Assembly (NCBI GenBank): GCA_039654915.1
Contig: CM077600.1
Location: 70,441,992 to 70,505,991, forward strand
DNA length: 64,000 nt
Origin: Aquilaria yunnanensis
Lineage: Eukaryota; Streptophyta; Magnoliopsida; Malvales; Thymelaeaceae
Direction of reading: 5' to 3'
The notes under the pieces are model-generated. The model was not told the DNA's origin. It was given only the letters and a program-made list of their open reading frames with translations, and searched no databases. Each line of letters starts with the position of its first letter. The stretch's first letter is position 1. Below are positions 49,401 to 61,193 of this stretch, one piece after another. Both the position numbers and the translations under genes were made by a program.

Positions 49401-52400
49401 CAAATAAGTTCTCAATATTTAATTTCATTTGAAACTAGTTGTGAATGTTTCCATTTCATTCTTAACAGGTTGTGATTGTTTTCACTTCTTTCCAAATAGG
49501 TTGTGAGTCTTTCCATTTTCGACCAAACAAGTTGTGAATGTTTCCAATCTAAACAAGTTGTGGCTGTTTCATTTTCATTCTAAAGTTGTTGTGACTGTTT
49601 CTATTTCATTTCACTCCAAACTAGTGGGAATGTTTCCATTTCATTCCAAATAAGTTGTGAAGGTTTCAATTTCATTCTAAACAGCTTGTGAATGTTTCCA
49701 TTCTAAACAAGTTGCGAATGTTCTAATTTCATTCCAAACTAGTTGTGAATGTTTCCATTTCATTCTAAACTGGTTCTGAATGTTTCCATTTCATTCCAAA
49801 CTAGTTTTGAATGTTTCCATTTCATTCCAAACTTGTTTTGAATGTTTCAATTTCATTTTAAACAATTTATGAATGTTTCCACTTGATTCCAAAAAAGTTG
49901 TGAATGTTTCTCTTTCATTCGAAACTAGTTGTGAAAATTTCCACTTAAATCCCAAGTAGTTGTGAATGACTCCATTTCATTCTAAAATGTTGTGAATGTT
50001 TCCATTTCATTCCAAAGAAGTTGTAGGTGTTTTCATTTCAATCCAAACAAGTTCTGAATGTTTCCATTTAAGTCTTAACAACTTCTGAATGCTTCCATTC
50101 TAAACAAGTTGCGAATGTTTAATTTCACTCCACACTAGTTGTGATGTTTCCATTTCTTACCAAACAAGTTATGAATGTTTCTATTTGATTCCAAACTAGT
50201 TATGAATGTTTCCATTTCATTCCAAATTTGTTGTGAATGTTTGCATTCTAAACAAGTTTTGAATGTTTCCATTTCATTCTAAACTAGTTGTGAATGTTTC
50301 CATTTCATTCTAAACTAGTTGTGAATGTTTCCATTTCATTCTAAACTAGTTATGAATGTTTCCGTTTCATTTTAAACTAGTTGTCAACACTTGCATTTCA
50401 CTCGAAACGAGCTGTGAATGGTTGCTTTTCATTCCAAATGAGTTGTGAAAGTTTCCATTTCATTCCCAAGCAGTCGTGCATGTTTTCATTTCATTCCAAA
50501 CTATTTGTGGATGTTTCCAATTCATTCGAAACTAGTTGTGAATATTTCCATTTTATTCTTAACAAGTTGTGTATTCTTCCATTACATTCAAAACAAGTTG
50601 TGAATGTTTCCATTTCATACTAAACAAGTGGTGAATGTTTTTGTTCTAAACAAGTTGGGAATGTTTCCATTTCATTTCAAACTAGCTATGAATGTTTAAT
50701 TTCATTTCAAACTAGTTCTGAATGTTTCCACTTTATTTAAAACAAGCTATGAATGTTTCCATTTTATTCCAAACTAGTTGTGATTGTTTTCATTGTAAAC
50801 AAGTTGTGAAAGTTTTCATTTCATTCTAAATTTGTTGTGAATATTTTGATTTCATTCCAAACAAGTTGTGAATGTTTCCATTTCATTCCAAATAACTTGT
50901 GAAAGCTTGCATTTCATTCCAAACTAGATGTGAATATTTCCATTTCATTTCAAACTAGTTATGAATGTTTCAATTTTATTTTATATAAGTTTTGAATGTT
51001 TCCATTTCATTCCAAACTAGTTCTAAATGTTTCCATTTCATTCCCAAGTAGTTGTGAATGTTTCTATTTGATTCTAAGGAAGTTGTGACAGTTTCCATTT
51101 CATTTGAAACAAGCTGTGAATGTTCCATTTCATTCCAAACTTGTTCTAAATTTTTCCATTCTAAACAAGTTATGGATGTTTCCATTTCATTCTAACTACT
51201 TGTGAATGTTTCAATTTCATTCTAAACAAGTTGTGAATGTTTCCATTTAGTTCAAAAGAAGTTGTGAATGTTTCCATTTCATTCCCAAGTGGGTGTGAAT
51301 GTTTCCATTTTCTTCTAAACTAATATTTCCATTTCAATCAAAATTGTTTATCAATGTTTCCAATTCATTCAAAACTAGTTGTTGAATGTTTCCATTTTGT
51401 TGTAAACAATTTGTGAATGTTTAATTTCATTCCAAACTAGTTGTGAATGTTTCGCGTTCAAAAAAAGTTGTGAATGTTTCCTTTTCATTCTAAACTAGTT
51501 CTGAATGTTTTCATTTCATTCCAAACAAGTTGTGAATGTTTCCATTTCATTCCAAACAAGTTGGGGCTGTTTCCATCATAAACAAATTGTGAGTGTTTCC
51601 ATTTCATTCCAAACTGGTTTTGAACGTTCCATTTCATTCGAAACAAGTTACCAATGTTTCCATTTCATTCTTAACAAGTTGTGAATGTTTCACTTTCATT
51701 CTAAACTTGTTGTGATTATTCACATTTCAATCTAAAGAAGTCCTGAATGTTTACATTTAACACCAAACTCATTGTGATGTTTACATTTCATTCCAAACTT
51801 GTTGCGAGTGTTTCCATTTAATTCCAAAAAAGTAATGAAAGTTTGTATTTCATTCTAAATAGGTTGTGAATGTTTCCATTCTAAACAACTTATGAATGTT
51901 TCAATTTCATTCTAAACTAGTTGTGAACATTTCCATTTCATTCTAAACAAGCTCTGAATGTTTGCATTTCATTCCAAAATAGTTGTGAATGTTTTCATTT
52001 TATTCTAAACAAGTTGTGAATGTTTCCATTTAATTCGAAACTCAATGTGAATGTTTACATTCCATTGCAAACAACTTGTGAATGTTTCCATTTCATTCTA
52101 AACTAATTGTGAATGTTTCCATTTCATTCTGAAAAAGTTGTGAACGTCTCCATTTCATTCCAAACAAGTTGTGAATGTTTTTATTCTAAATAAGTTATGA
52201 ATTTTTCCATTTCATTATAAACTAGATGTGAACATTCCCATTTCATTCTAAACTAGCTGTGAAGGTTTTGATTTCCTTTGAAACAAGTTTTGAATATTTC
52301 CAATTCATTCCAAAGAAGTTGTGAATGTTTCCATTTTAAATAAGTTTTGAATGCTTCACTTTCGTTCTAATTTTGTTGTGAATCTCTCCATTTCATTCCA

Positions 52401-55400
52401 AACAAGTTCTGAATGTTTCCATTTCATTCAAAACTAGCTGTCAATGTTTCCATCTTATTCCAAATAAGTTGTGGATGTTTTTATTTCATTCCAAACAGGT
52501 TGTGAATGTTTCCATTCTAAACAAGTTATGAAGGTTTCAATTTCATTCTAAACTAGTTATGAATGTTTCAATTTCATTCAAAACAAGTTGTGAATGTTTC
52601 CATTTCATTCCAAACAAGTTGTCAACGTTTCCTTTTCATTCCAAACTAGTTGTGAATGTTTCCATTTCATTCTAAACAACTTGTGAATGTTCCACTTAAT
52701 TCCAAAGAAGTTTTGAATGTTTCCATTACTTTCCAAACTAGTTCTGAATGTTTCTATCTTATTCTAAACAAATTGTCAATGTCTCCATTTCATTCTAAAG
52801 TTATTGTAAATGTTTCCATTTCTTTTCAAAGTGGTTATCAACGTTTCCGTTTCATTCCCAAGTGGGTGTGAATGTTTGCATTTCATTCTAAACAAGTTAC
52901 AGGTGTTTGAATTTCATTCTAAACAAGTTACGGATGTTTCGATTTCATTCCAAACAAGTTGTGAATGTTTCCATTTCACTCTAAACTGGTTATGAATGTT
53001 TCCATTTCAATCCAAACAAATTATCAATGCATCCATTTCTTTCTAAACTAGTTGTGAATGTTTCCACTTCATTTCAAACTAGTTGTAAATGTTTCCATTC
53101 TAAGAAAGTTGTCAATATTTCCATTTCATTCTAAACTAGTTTTGAATGTTTTCATTTCATTCTAAACTAGTTGCTAATGTTTCCATCCTAAAAGTGTTGT
53201 GAATGTTTCAATTTCATTCTAAACTAGTTGTCAATGTCTCCATTTCATTCCTAGCAAGTTGTGAATGTTTTAATTTCTTTCAAAACTAGTGATGATCATT
53301 TCCATTTCATTCCAAACAAGTTGTGAATGTTCCCATTTTATTCCAAACTAGTTGTGAATGTTTCTATTTCATTCCAAACAAGTTTTGAAAGTTTGTATTT
53401 TGTTCAAAACAGGTTCTAAATGTTTCCATTTTAAACAGGTTGTGAATCTTTCCATCTTAAACAAGTTGTGAATGTTTTAATTTCATTCTAAACTCATTGT
53501 GAATGTTGTCCTTTCATTCTAATGTTTCCATTTCACTCCAAACTAGTTGAGCATGTTTCTATTTTATTCTAAACAAGTTGTGAATGTTTCCATTTTATTC
53601 TAAACTAGTCATGAATATTTCACTTTAATTCCCCAATAGTTTTTAATGTTTCCATTTTATTCTAAAAAGTTGTGAATGTTCTTATTTCATTCCAAAGAAG
53701 TTGTGAGTGTTTTCATTTCATTCCAAAACAAATTGTGACCATTTCCATTTCACTCTTAAGAAGTTGTGATTGTTTCAATTTCATTTGAAACATGTTATGA
53801 ATGTTTTCGTTCTAAACAAATTGTGAATGTTTCAATTTCACTCTAAATTGGTTGTCAATGATTCCATTTCATTCCAAACAAGTTGTGCATGTTCCCATTT
53901 CATTCCAAAATTGTTGTGAGCGTTTCCTTTTCGTTACAAACTAGTTGTGAATGTTTCATTTCATTCCAACCAAGTTGTGAATGTTTTAATTTCACTCTAA
54001 ACTAGTTGTAAATGTTTTCATTTCATTCCAAAGAAGTTGTGAATATTTTCATTTCATTATATACTCATTGTGAATGTTTCCATTTCATTCCAAACAAGTT
54101 GTGAATGTTTCTACTTCATTCTTAACAAGTTGTGAATGTTTCAAGCTAATTCTAACCTAGTTGTAAATGTTTCTATTTCATTCTAACCTAGATGTCAATT
54201 TTTGCATTTCATTCCAAATTAGTTGTGAAAGTTTCCATTCTAAACATGTTGTGAATGTTTACACTTCATTCTAAATTAGTGGTGAATGTTTCGATTTCAT
54301 TCTAAACTAGTTGTGATTGTTTCCATTGCATCCGAAACTACTTGTGATTGTTTCCACTTCATTCCCAAGTAGTTGTGTAAGTTTCCATCTCATTCCATAC
54401 TGGTTGTGAATGTTTCCATTTCATTCCCAAGCAATTATGCTGCATGTTTCCATTTTATTCTAAACAAGTTATGAATGTTTCCAATGCATTCGAAACAAGT
54501 TATGAATGTTTCCATCCTAAACAAGTTGTGAATGTTTCAATTTCATTCTAAACTAGTTGTCAATGTCTCGATTTCATTCCAAGGACATTCTGAAGGTTTC
54601 CATTCTATTCCAAACTAGTTGTGAACGTTCCCATTTCATTCCAAATTAGTTGTCAATTTTGATTTCAACCTTAACAAGTTGTGAATGTTTCCATTTCAAT
54701 CCCAACAAGTTGTAAATGTTTTGGTTTCATTCAAAACAAGTTGCTAATGTTTCCTTTTCATTTGAAATATGTTGTGAAGGTTTTCATTTCATTTCAAGCC
54801 AGTTAATGTTTCCATTTAGAACAGGATGTGAATGTTTTGATTTAATTCTAAACTAGTTTTGAATGTTTCAATTTCATTCTAAACTAGCTGTAAGTGTCTC
54901 AATTTCATTTTAAAATATTTGTGATTGTTTCAATTTCATTCTAAACTATTTGTGAATTTTTTCATTTCATTCTAAAAAAGTTATGTTGGTTTCCATTTTA
55001 ATCTAAACTAGTTGTGAATGTTTCCATTTCATTCTAAACTAGTTGTGAATGTTTCAATTTCATTCAAAATAAGTTGTGAATGTTTTGATTTCACTCTTAA
55101 CAACTTCTTAACGTTTCCACTTCATTTGAAACATGTTGTGAATGTTTCCATTCTAAACTAGCTGTGAAGGTTTTGATTTCTTTTGAAACAAGTTTTGAAT
55201 ATTTCCAATTCATTCCAGAGAAGTTGTGAGTGTTTGCATTTTAAATAAGTTTTGAATGCTTCAATTTCATTCTAAATTAGTTGTGAATCTCTCCATTTTA
55301 TTCCAAAGAAGTTCTGAATGTTTCCATTTTATTCCAAACTAGTTGTCATTGTTTCCATTTTATTCCAAACAAGTTGTGGATGTTTTTATTTCATTCCAAA

Positions 55401-57709
55401 CCGGTTGTGAATGTTTCAATTTCATTCCAAACAAGTTCTGAATGTTTCCATTTCATACTAGCCAAGTTGTCAATGTTTCCATTTCATTCCAAACTAGTTC
55501 TCAGTGTTTCCATTTCACTCCAAACTAGTTGCGAATGTTTCTATTTCATTGTAAACTAGTTGTGAATATTTCCATTTTATTCCAAACTAGTTGTAAGTGT
55601 TTCCATTTCATTCTGAACAATTTATAAATGTTTCCATTTCATTCCAAACTAGTCATGAATATTTCACTTTAATTCCCAAGTAGTTGTTAATGTTTCCATT
55701 TTATTCTAAAAGGTTGTGAATGTTTCTATTTCATTCGAAAGAAGTTGTGAGTGTTGTCATTTCATTCCAAAGAAGTTGTGACTATTTCTATTTCACTCTT
55801 AACAAGTTATGACTATTTCCATTTCATTTGAAACGTGTTTTTAATTTTTTCATTATAAACAAGTTGCGAATGTTTCAATTTCACTCTAAACTGGTTGTCA
55901 TTGATTCCATTTCATTCAAAAATGAGTTGTGAATGTTCCCATTTCATCCCAAAATTGTCGTGAACATTTCCTTTTTGTTCCAAACTAATTCTGAATGTTT
56001 CCATTTAACTCTATTCAACTTGTAAATCATTCCATTTCATTCTACAGAAGTTGTGAATGTTTCATTTCAATTTAAGGAAGTTGTGAATGTTTCAATTTCA
56101 CTCTAAACTAGTTGTGAATGTTTCCATTTCATTCCAAGGAAGTTGTGAATGTTTTCATTTCATTCTAAACTCATTTTGAATGTTTCCATTTCATTCCAAA
56201 AAAGTTATGAATGTTTCAAGCCCAAAGAAGTTGTGAATGTTTCAAGTTCATTCTGACCTAGTTGTCAATGTGTCCATTTCATTCCCAAATAGTTGTGCAT
56301 GTTTCCATTTCATTCCAAACTAGTTCTGAATGTTTTCATTTCATTCCCAAGTAGTTGTGTGCGTTTCAATTTCATTCTAAATAAGTTATGAATGTTTCCA
56401 ATTCATTCAAAATAAGTTATCAATATTTTCCTTTCATTCCAAACAAGTTATGGATGTTTCCATTCTAAACAAGGTGTGAATGTTTCATTTTCATTATAAG
56501 CTAGTTGTGAATGTCTCCATTTCTTTCTAAACAAGTTCTAATGTTTTCATATCATTTCAAACTAGTTACGAGTGTTTCCGTTTCATTCCCAACTAGTTGT
56601 CTATGTTTCCATTTCATTCTTAACAAGTTCTGATTGTTCCCACATTATTACGAACAGGTTGTTAATATGTCCATTTCATACCAAACAAGTTGTGAATGTT
56701 TCCATTCAAAACAAGTTGTGACTATTTTCAGTTTCAATCTAAACTACTTGTGAATGTTTCCATTTCTTTTGAAAAAAGTTCTGAATGTTTCTATTTCATT
56801 GCAAACAAGTAGTGAATGTTTCCATTCTAAACAAGTTCTGAATATTTTAATTACATTCTAGACTAGTTTTGAATGTTTCTATTTCACTCCAAACAAGTTG
56901 TCAATGTTTTTATTTCATTCCAAACTAGTTGTAAATGTTTCCATTTTATTCCAAATAAGTTGTAAATGTTTTTATTTCATTATAACCAGGTTGTGAAGGT
57001 TTCCATTTCGCTCCAAATAAGCTCTGAATGTTTCCATTTTATTCCACAGTAGTTGTGAATGTTTCCATTTAATTCCAAAATGGTTGTGGAAGTTTCCATT
57101 TCATTCTAAACAAGTAACGAATGTTTCCATTTCATTCCAAATAAGTTGTGATTGTTTCCACTTCATTCTAAACTAGTTCTGAAAGTTTTCACTTCAATCC
57201 AAGCTATTTTTGAATGTTTCCATTTAATTCTAAACTAGTTGTCAATGTCTTTATTTCATTGTAAATAACCTGTGAAAGTTTTATTTCATTCCAAACTAGT
57301 TGTGAATGCTTCCATTTCATAGTAAACTAGTTCTGAATGTTTTCATATCATTCTAAACAAGTTGGGAATGTTTCCATTTCATTCCAAACAAGTTGTTAAT
57401 GTTTCCATTTCATTCTAAACTACTCATGAATGTTTCCATTGTTTTCAAAACAGGTCGTGAAAGTTTTCATTTCATTCCATGCCAGTTGTGAATGTTTCCA
57501 TTTCATTCTATACTCAATATGAATGTTTCCTTTTCATTCAAAATAGTTTGTGAATGTTTCCATTTCATTCTATACTCAATATGAATGTTTCCTTTTCATT
57601 CAAAACAGTTTGTGAATGTTTTCATTTCATTCCAAAGAAGTTACGAATGTTGCCACCTCATTCCAAACTAGTTGTGAAAGTTAACATTTCATTCCCAAGT
57701 AGTTGTCAA
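34431..57709 (+). repeat. 31-bp satellite array, segment 3 (CTAG subfamily)
   Basis: About 23.3 kb. The linker is now TTCCAAACTAGTTGTG or TTCTAAACTAGTTGTG, mixed with AAACAAG; AACCAAG becomes rare. AACTAGTT is an 8-bp palindrome containing a SpeI site in many units. Contains larger duplicated blocks (46995-47540, 52165-52700, 55140-55410; 53602-54600 and 55646-56550). No interruption over the whole stretch. Confidence 0.97.
57705..57709 (+). repeat. target-site duplication of copy E, left (GTCAA)
   Basis: GTCAA here and GTTAA at 59096-59100, four of five bases agree. Confidence 0.75.
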
Positions 57710-59095
57710 TGTTAGTGTTGTGCCTAAAAGCCAATCATGAGATGATTGTATTTTTTGCACATTGAGTCATGATATTTTATTAAGGCATTAATCCAGCAAT
57801 TATGGTTTGTTGTTTTGTTTCTGCAAACGTAACAAACATAATTGTAACCCTAGAATAATGATATTCTCAAACGTCCCTAGTCTAGTATTATTGTGGAGCG
57901 GGTTCCAATAATACATAACGACTAGCATATGTGGAGACTAGTATGAGATATGTAGTCTGCATATGGGTACAAGTTGGAGAACTTGTGTACTGGACCGACC
58001 CACCATGAGAACACTAGATGGATCGTTATATGAGTGTCATAAGTGATTCTCATAGTGATCATGGTATATGTAGTCCTTCGACCTAAGATCGTCAAGGTTC
58101 CCTACATGTGAGTCATGTACTTTGATACTTTCCTTTGTTGCTCGTAACTGAGTGAACCTGAAGGAGGTCATTGGGTATGTCACATATCATGCGGAGGGAT
58201 TTGTATGTTCAAGATGGGATTTGTCCCTCCTATATAACGGGAGTGACATCTTCGGGCCCCTTGATAGTGTAAGACTTAGAAAAATGCATGGCCATGCTCG
58301 GATGAGTTGATATACGATATCAATGTCATCAGTTTAAGTTGGTTTACTCGGTAATCAAGAAACCAAAGATTGGGCTATATGAGAGTGACACATTCCATGT
58401 CTCATGCTTAGTCTTGATATCTTGGACAAAGGGACAATGGCATATATCGGTGATGATCATAAAGGTTTAGTCGAATCACCGACAATCTTGTCACTTGGGT
58501 AGCAATGATGTGTTGCTAGACACCTCTCATTGCTTATGATCATAAATGTGATTTATGATCATTGCCAACGTGGCAAGAACCTATTGGGTCGCACACATAG
58601 AGCTATTTGGATCATTAGAGTGCATGGGCTAATTATTTGGGTTATGGTTTCACTTTAATTTTGTATTAATAATGGGCCCAAGAGTTGAGCCATTATTAAG
58701 CCCGAAATTAAAGCCTAATTGGATTAGGGCTTTGAAACCATTAGGCTTGGAAGTTGAGTCTCACTATAAATACAACTTTTAGTGAGAAACTCGTAGGCCT
58801 CCTTGCCCTAGCCTCCCAAAAGGACAGCCGTGCTCTTCTCTTCCAATTCCTTGGAGGACGCAAGCTAGCACTGGGAGCGCAGGCGTGGTGATCTCGAGAG
58901 GCTCATGTGGACACCATAGAGAGCTTGAACATGTCAACTGTTCAGGTTTTGTGATTCAACTCTATAGTTGAGTGAGAGATCTCAACCGAAAATTAGGTAT
59001 GAAAATTTTTGAACACCCTGTTTACCCCGTTTCACTTGGATCTTGGAGGGTTTCGGTTAAATTCTGTTGCGCTGTTTGGCTCCAGAAACCCAACA
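57710..59095 (+). mobile_element. solo Met-LTR, copy E (1386 bp), inside the satellite
   Basis: TGTTAGTGTTGTGCC to …CCAGAAACCCAACA. TATA box CTATAAATAC near 58763-58772. Perfect U3 palindrome at 58536-58562. It lacks about 30 bases near 58877 that other copies have between the CTAGCACTG and GCGTGGTGAT blocks. The satellite continues in phase after the LTR. Confidence 0.94.
58536..58562. repeat. perfect 12-bp inverted repeat in Met-LTR U3 (copy E)
   Basis: ATGATCATAAAT, three bases (GTG), then ATTTATGATCAT. The same perfect form occurs in copy C (14542-14568) and degraded forms in A, B, D, F and G (for example 63205-63232). Confidence 0.9.
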
Positions 59096-60484
59096 GTTAA
59101 TGTTTCAATTTCATTCCAAAGTAGTTGTGAATGTTTCCATTTCATTCCTAACAAGTTTTTGCAAACTAGTTGTGAATGTTTCGATTACATTCCAAATTAG
59201 TTGTGAATGATTCCATTTCATTCTAGAAAGGTTACGAATGTTTCCACTTTATTCCAAAGAAGTTTTGAATGCTTCCATTTCATTCAAAACTAGTTCTGAA
59301 TGTTCCAATTTCATTCCTATGTACTTGTGAATGTTTCTCTTTTATTCTAAACTAGTTCTAAATATTTCCATTTCATTCCAAGCAAGTTGGTAATCTTTCT
59401 CTTTCATTCAAACTAGTTGTGAATGTTTCCATTTCATTCTAAACAAGTTGTGAATGTTTCCATCTTATTCCGAACTAGTTGTGAATGTTTCCATTTCATT
59501 CCAAACTAGTTTAAAATGTTTCCATTTTAAACAAGTTGTGAATGTTTCCATTTCATTTAAAACTAGTTGTGAATGTTTCCATTTTATTCGAAAAAAGTTG
59601 TGATTGTTTCCACTTCATTCCAAACAAGTTGTGAATGTTTCCATTCTAGTCAAGTTGTGAATGTTTCATTTTCATTGTAAACTAGTCATGAATGTCTCCA
59701 TTTTTATTCCGAACAAGTTCTTAATGTTTCCATTTTATTCCAAACACGTTCTGAATGTTTCCATTTCCGTCAAAACTAGTTGTGATGTTTCCATTTAATT
59801 CTTACCAACTTGTGAATGTTTCCATTCTAAACAAGTTGTGACGTTTCAGCTTCATTCCAAAGTAGTTGTGAATGTTTGCATTTCATTCCAAAGTTCTAAA
59901 TGTTTCCATTTTATTAAAATCTAGTTATGAATGTTTCCATTTTATTGCAAACTAGTTGTAAATATTTCTACTTCATTCTAAACAGGTTGTGCATTTTCCA
60001 TTTCATACCAAACAAGTTGTGAATGTTTCCATTCTAAACAAGTTGTGAATGTTTCAATTTCATTATAAACTAGTTGTGAATTTTTCCATTTCATTCCAAA
60101 TAGTTTGTGAATGTTTCTATTTCATTCCAAACTAGTTATGAATGTTTTCATTTCATTGTAAACAAGTTGTGAATGTTTCCATTTCATTGCAAAGAAGTTG
60201 TGAATGTTTGCATTTCATTCCAAAGTGGATGTGAATGTTTCTATTTCCTTTGCAAGTGGTTACGACTGTTTCCGTTTCATTTTCAACAAGTTACAAATGT
60301 TTCCTTTTTATTCCAAATGAGTTGTGAATGTTTCCATTTCATTCTAAACTAGTTATGAATGTTTCCATTTTATCCTAAACTAGTTGTGAATGTTTCCATT
60401 TAATTGTGAACAAGTTGTGAACGTTCACATTTCATTCCAAACTAGTTGTGAATGTTTCCATTCTAAAAAAGTTGTGACTGTTTC
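59096..60484 (+). repeat. 31-bp satellite array, segment 4
   Basis: Continuation of segment 3 with the same CTAG subfamily, up to the family-3 LTR. Confidence 0.96.
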
Positions 60485-61193
60485 TGATATGATTAAGGAA
60501 GGTACAACCAAGGATGGAGAGGACCCATTGGGATAACTTGTGGACCAATGACAAGAAAAAAGACTAAGGAACTCCCTAGTGCACTTCAAGCTTTTCTCTT
60601 ATGCTTCTTCACAGAGAATGGACTTGGAATTTCACAAGGAGATATTGGAACTATCAAGATATCATATAAGGGTGATGGCCATGCTTGGTGCTTAATTCTA
60701 GAGTGCCTAGATAAGTCCCAAGATAAGGACCCCAAGAGCACCCCTCAAGTGCACCCTTGGATCCTCCTTGAAGTGTTTCAAGGCCATTTTTCTTCTACAA
60801 TTTGGCTCTTTGGGCTTTAACATTTCAAGACCTCTTTTCATCATTTAAGAGTAAGTATCAAGTCAATTGAACTCAAATATTCAAGCTTGGAGTTCAAGAT
60901 ACAAGCAACAACACTAGAGAGCCCATAAGTGCAACCAAGAAAACCGTTTTGGGGTTTTCAGGGCCTAACGTGTATTTGCACTTTATTTTCTTTATTTTCA
61001 TAATTATTTATATTATTTAGGTGATTATTTAGGCTTTGGAATTGAGTCAGGTCACATAGGATAAGTGGCATATGTTGCACACCTTAAACATGTGTTAAAA
61101 AGGTGTAGGAATCCTAGTTTCACTAGGTTTTCTTAAGTCTATTGTACCTAGGTTTCCTATGTGATTTGGGCTGTGAATTTTGTTGGGTCTTTT
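60485..61193 (+). mobile_element. family-3 LTR, left part, cut by copy F
   Basis: TGATATGATTAAGGAAGG at the start, stopping after …GGGTCTTT, where the solo copy at 19136 continues towards its TATA box. The 90-codon frame 60548-60820 belongs to it and starts MTRKKTKELPSALQAF, preceded in frame by ITCGP: the pol-tail motif seen in the other two copies. It is not an independent gene. The right part of this LTR should lie beyond the window. Confidence 0.85.

Noticed and set aside
40082..55559. Short open frames in the satellite on both strands
   Set aside because: They are translations of the repeat with shifting phase, ended by ordinary unit variation; no codon-level conservation.
21598..60484. 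CRISPR-like array
   Set aside because: Units abut with no unique spacers, all in a eukaryotic transposon context; it is a plain tandem satellite.
21598..60484. Centromeric or telomeric identity of the satellite
   Set aside because: The unit is neither a telomere-type heptamer nor near nucleosome length; sequence alone gives no evidence for either role.
60548..60820. 90-codon frame as a gene
   Set aside because: It is the start of a family-3 LTR with a pol-tail trace, also present in two other copies.
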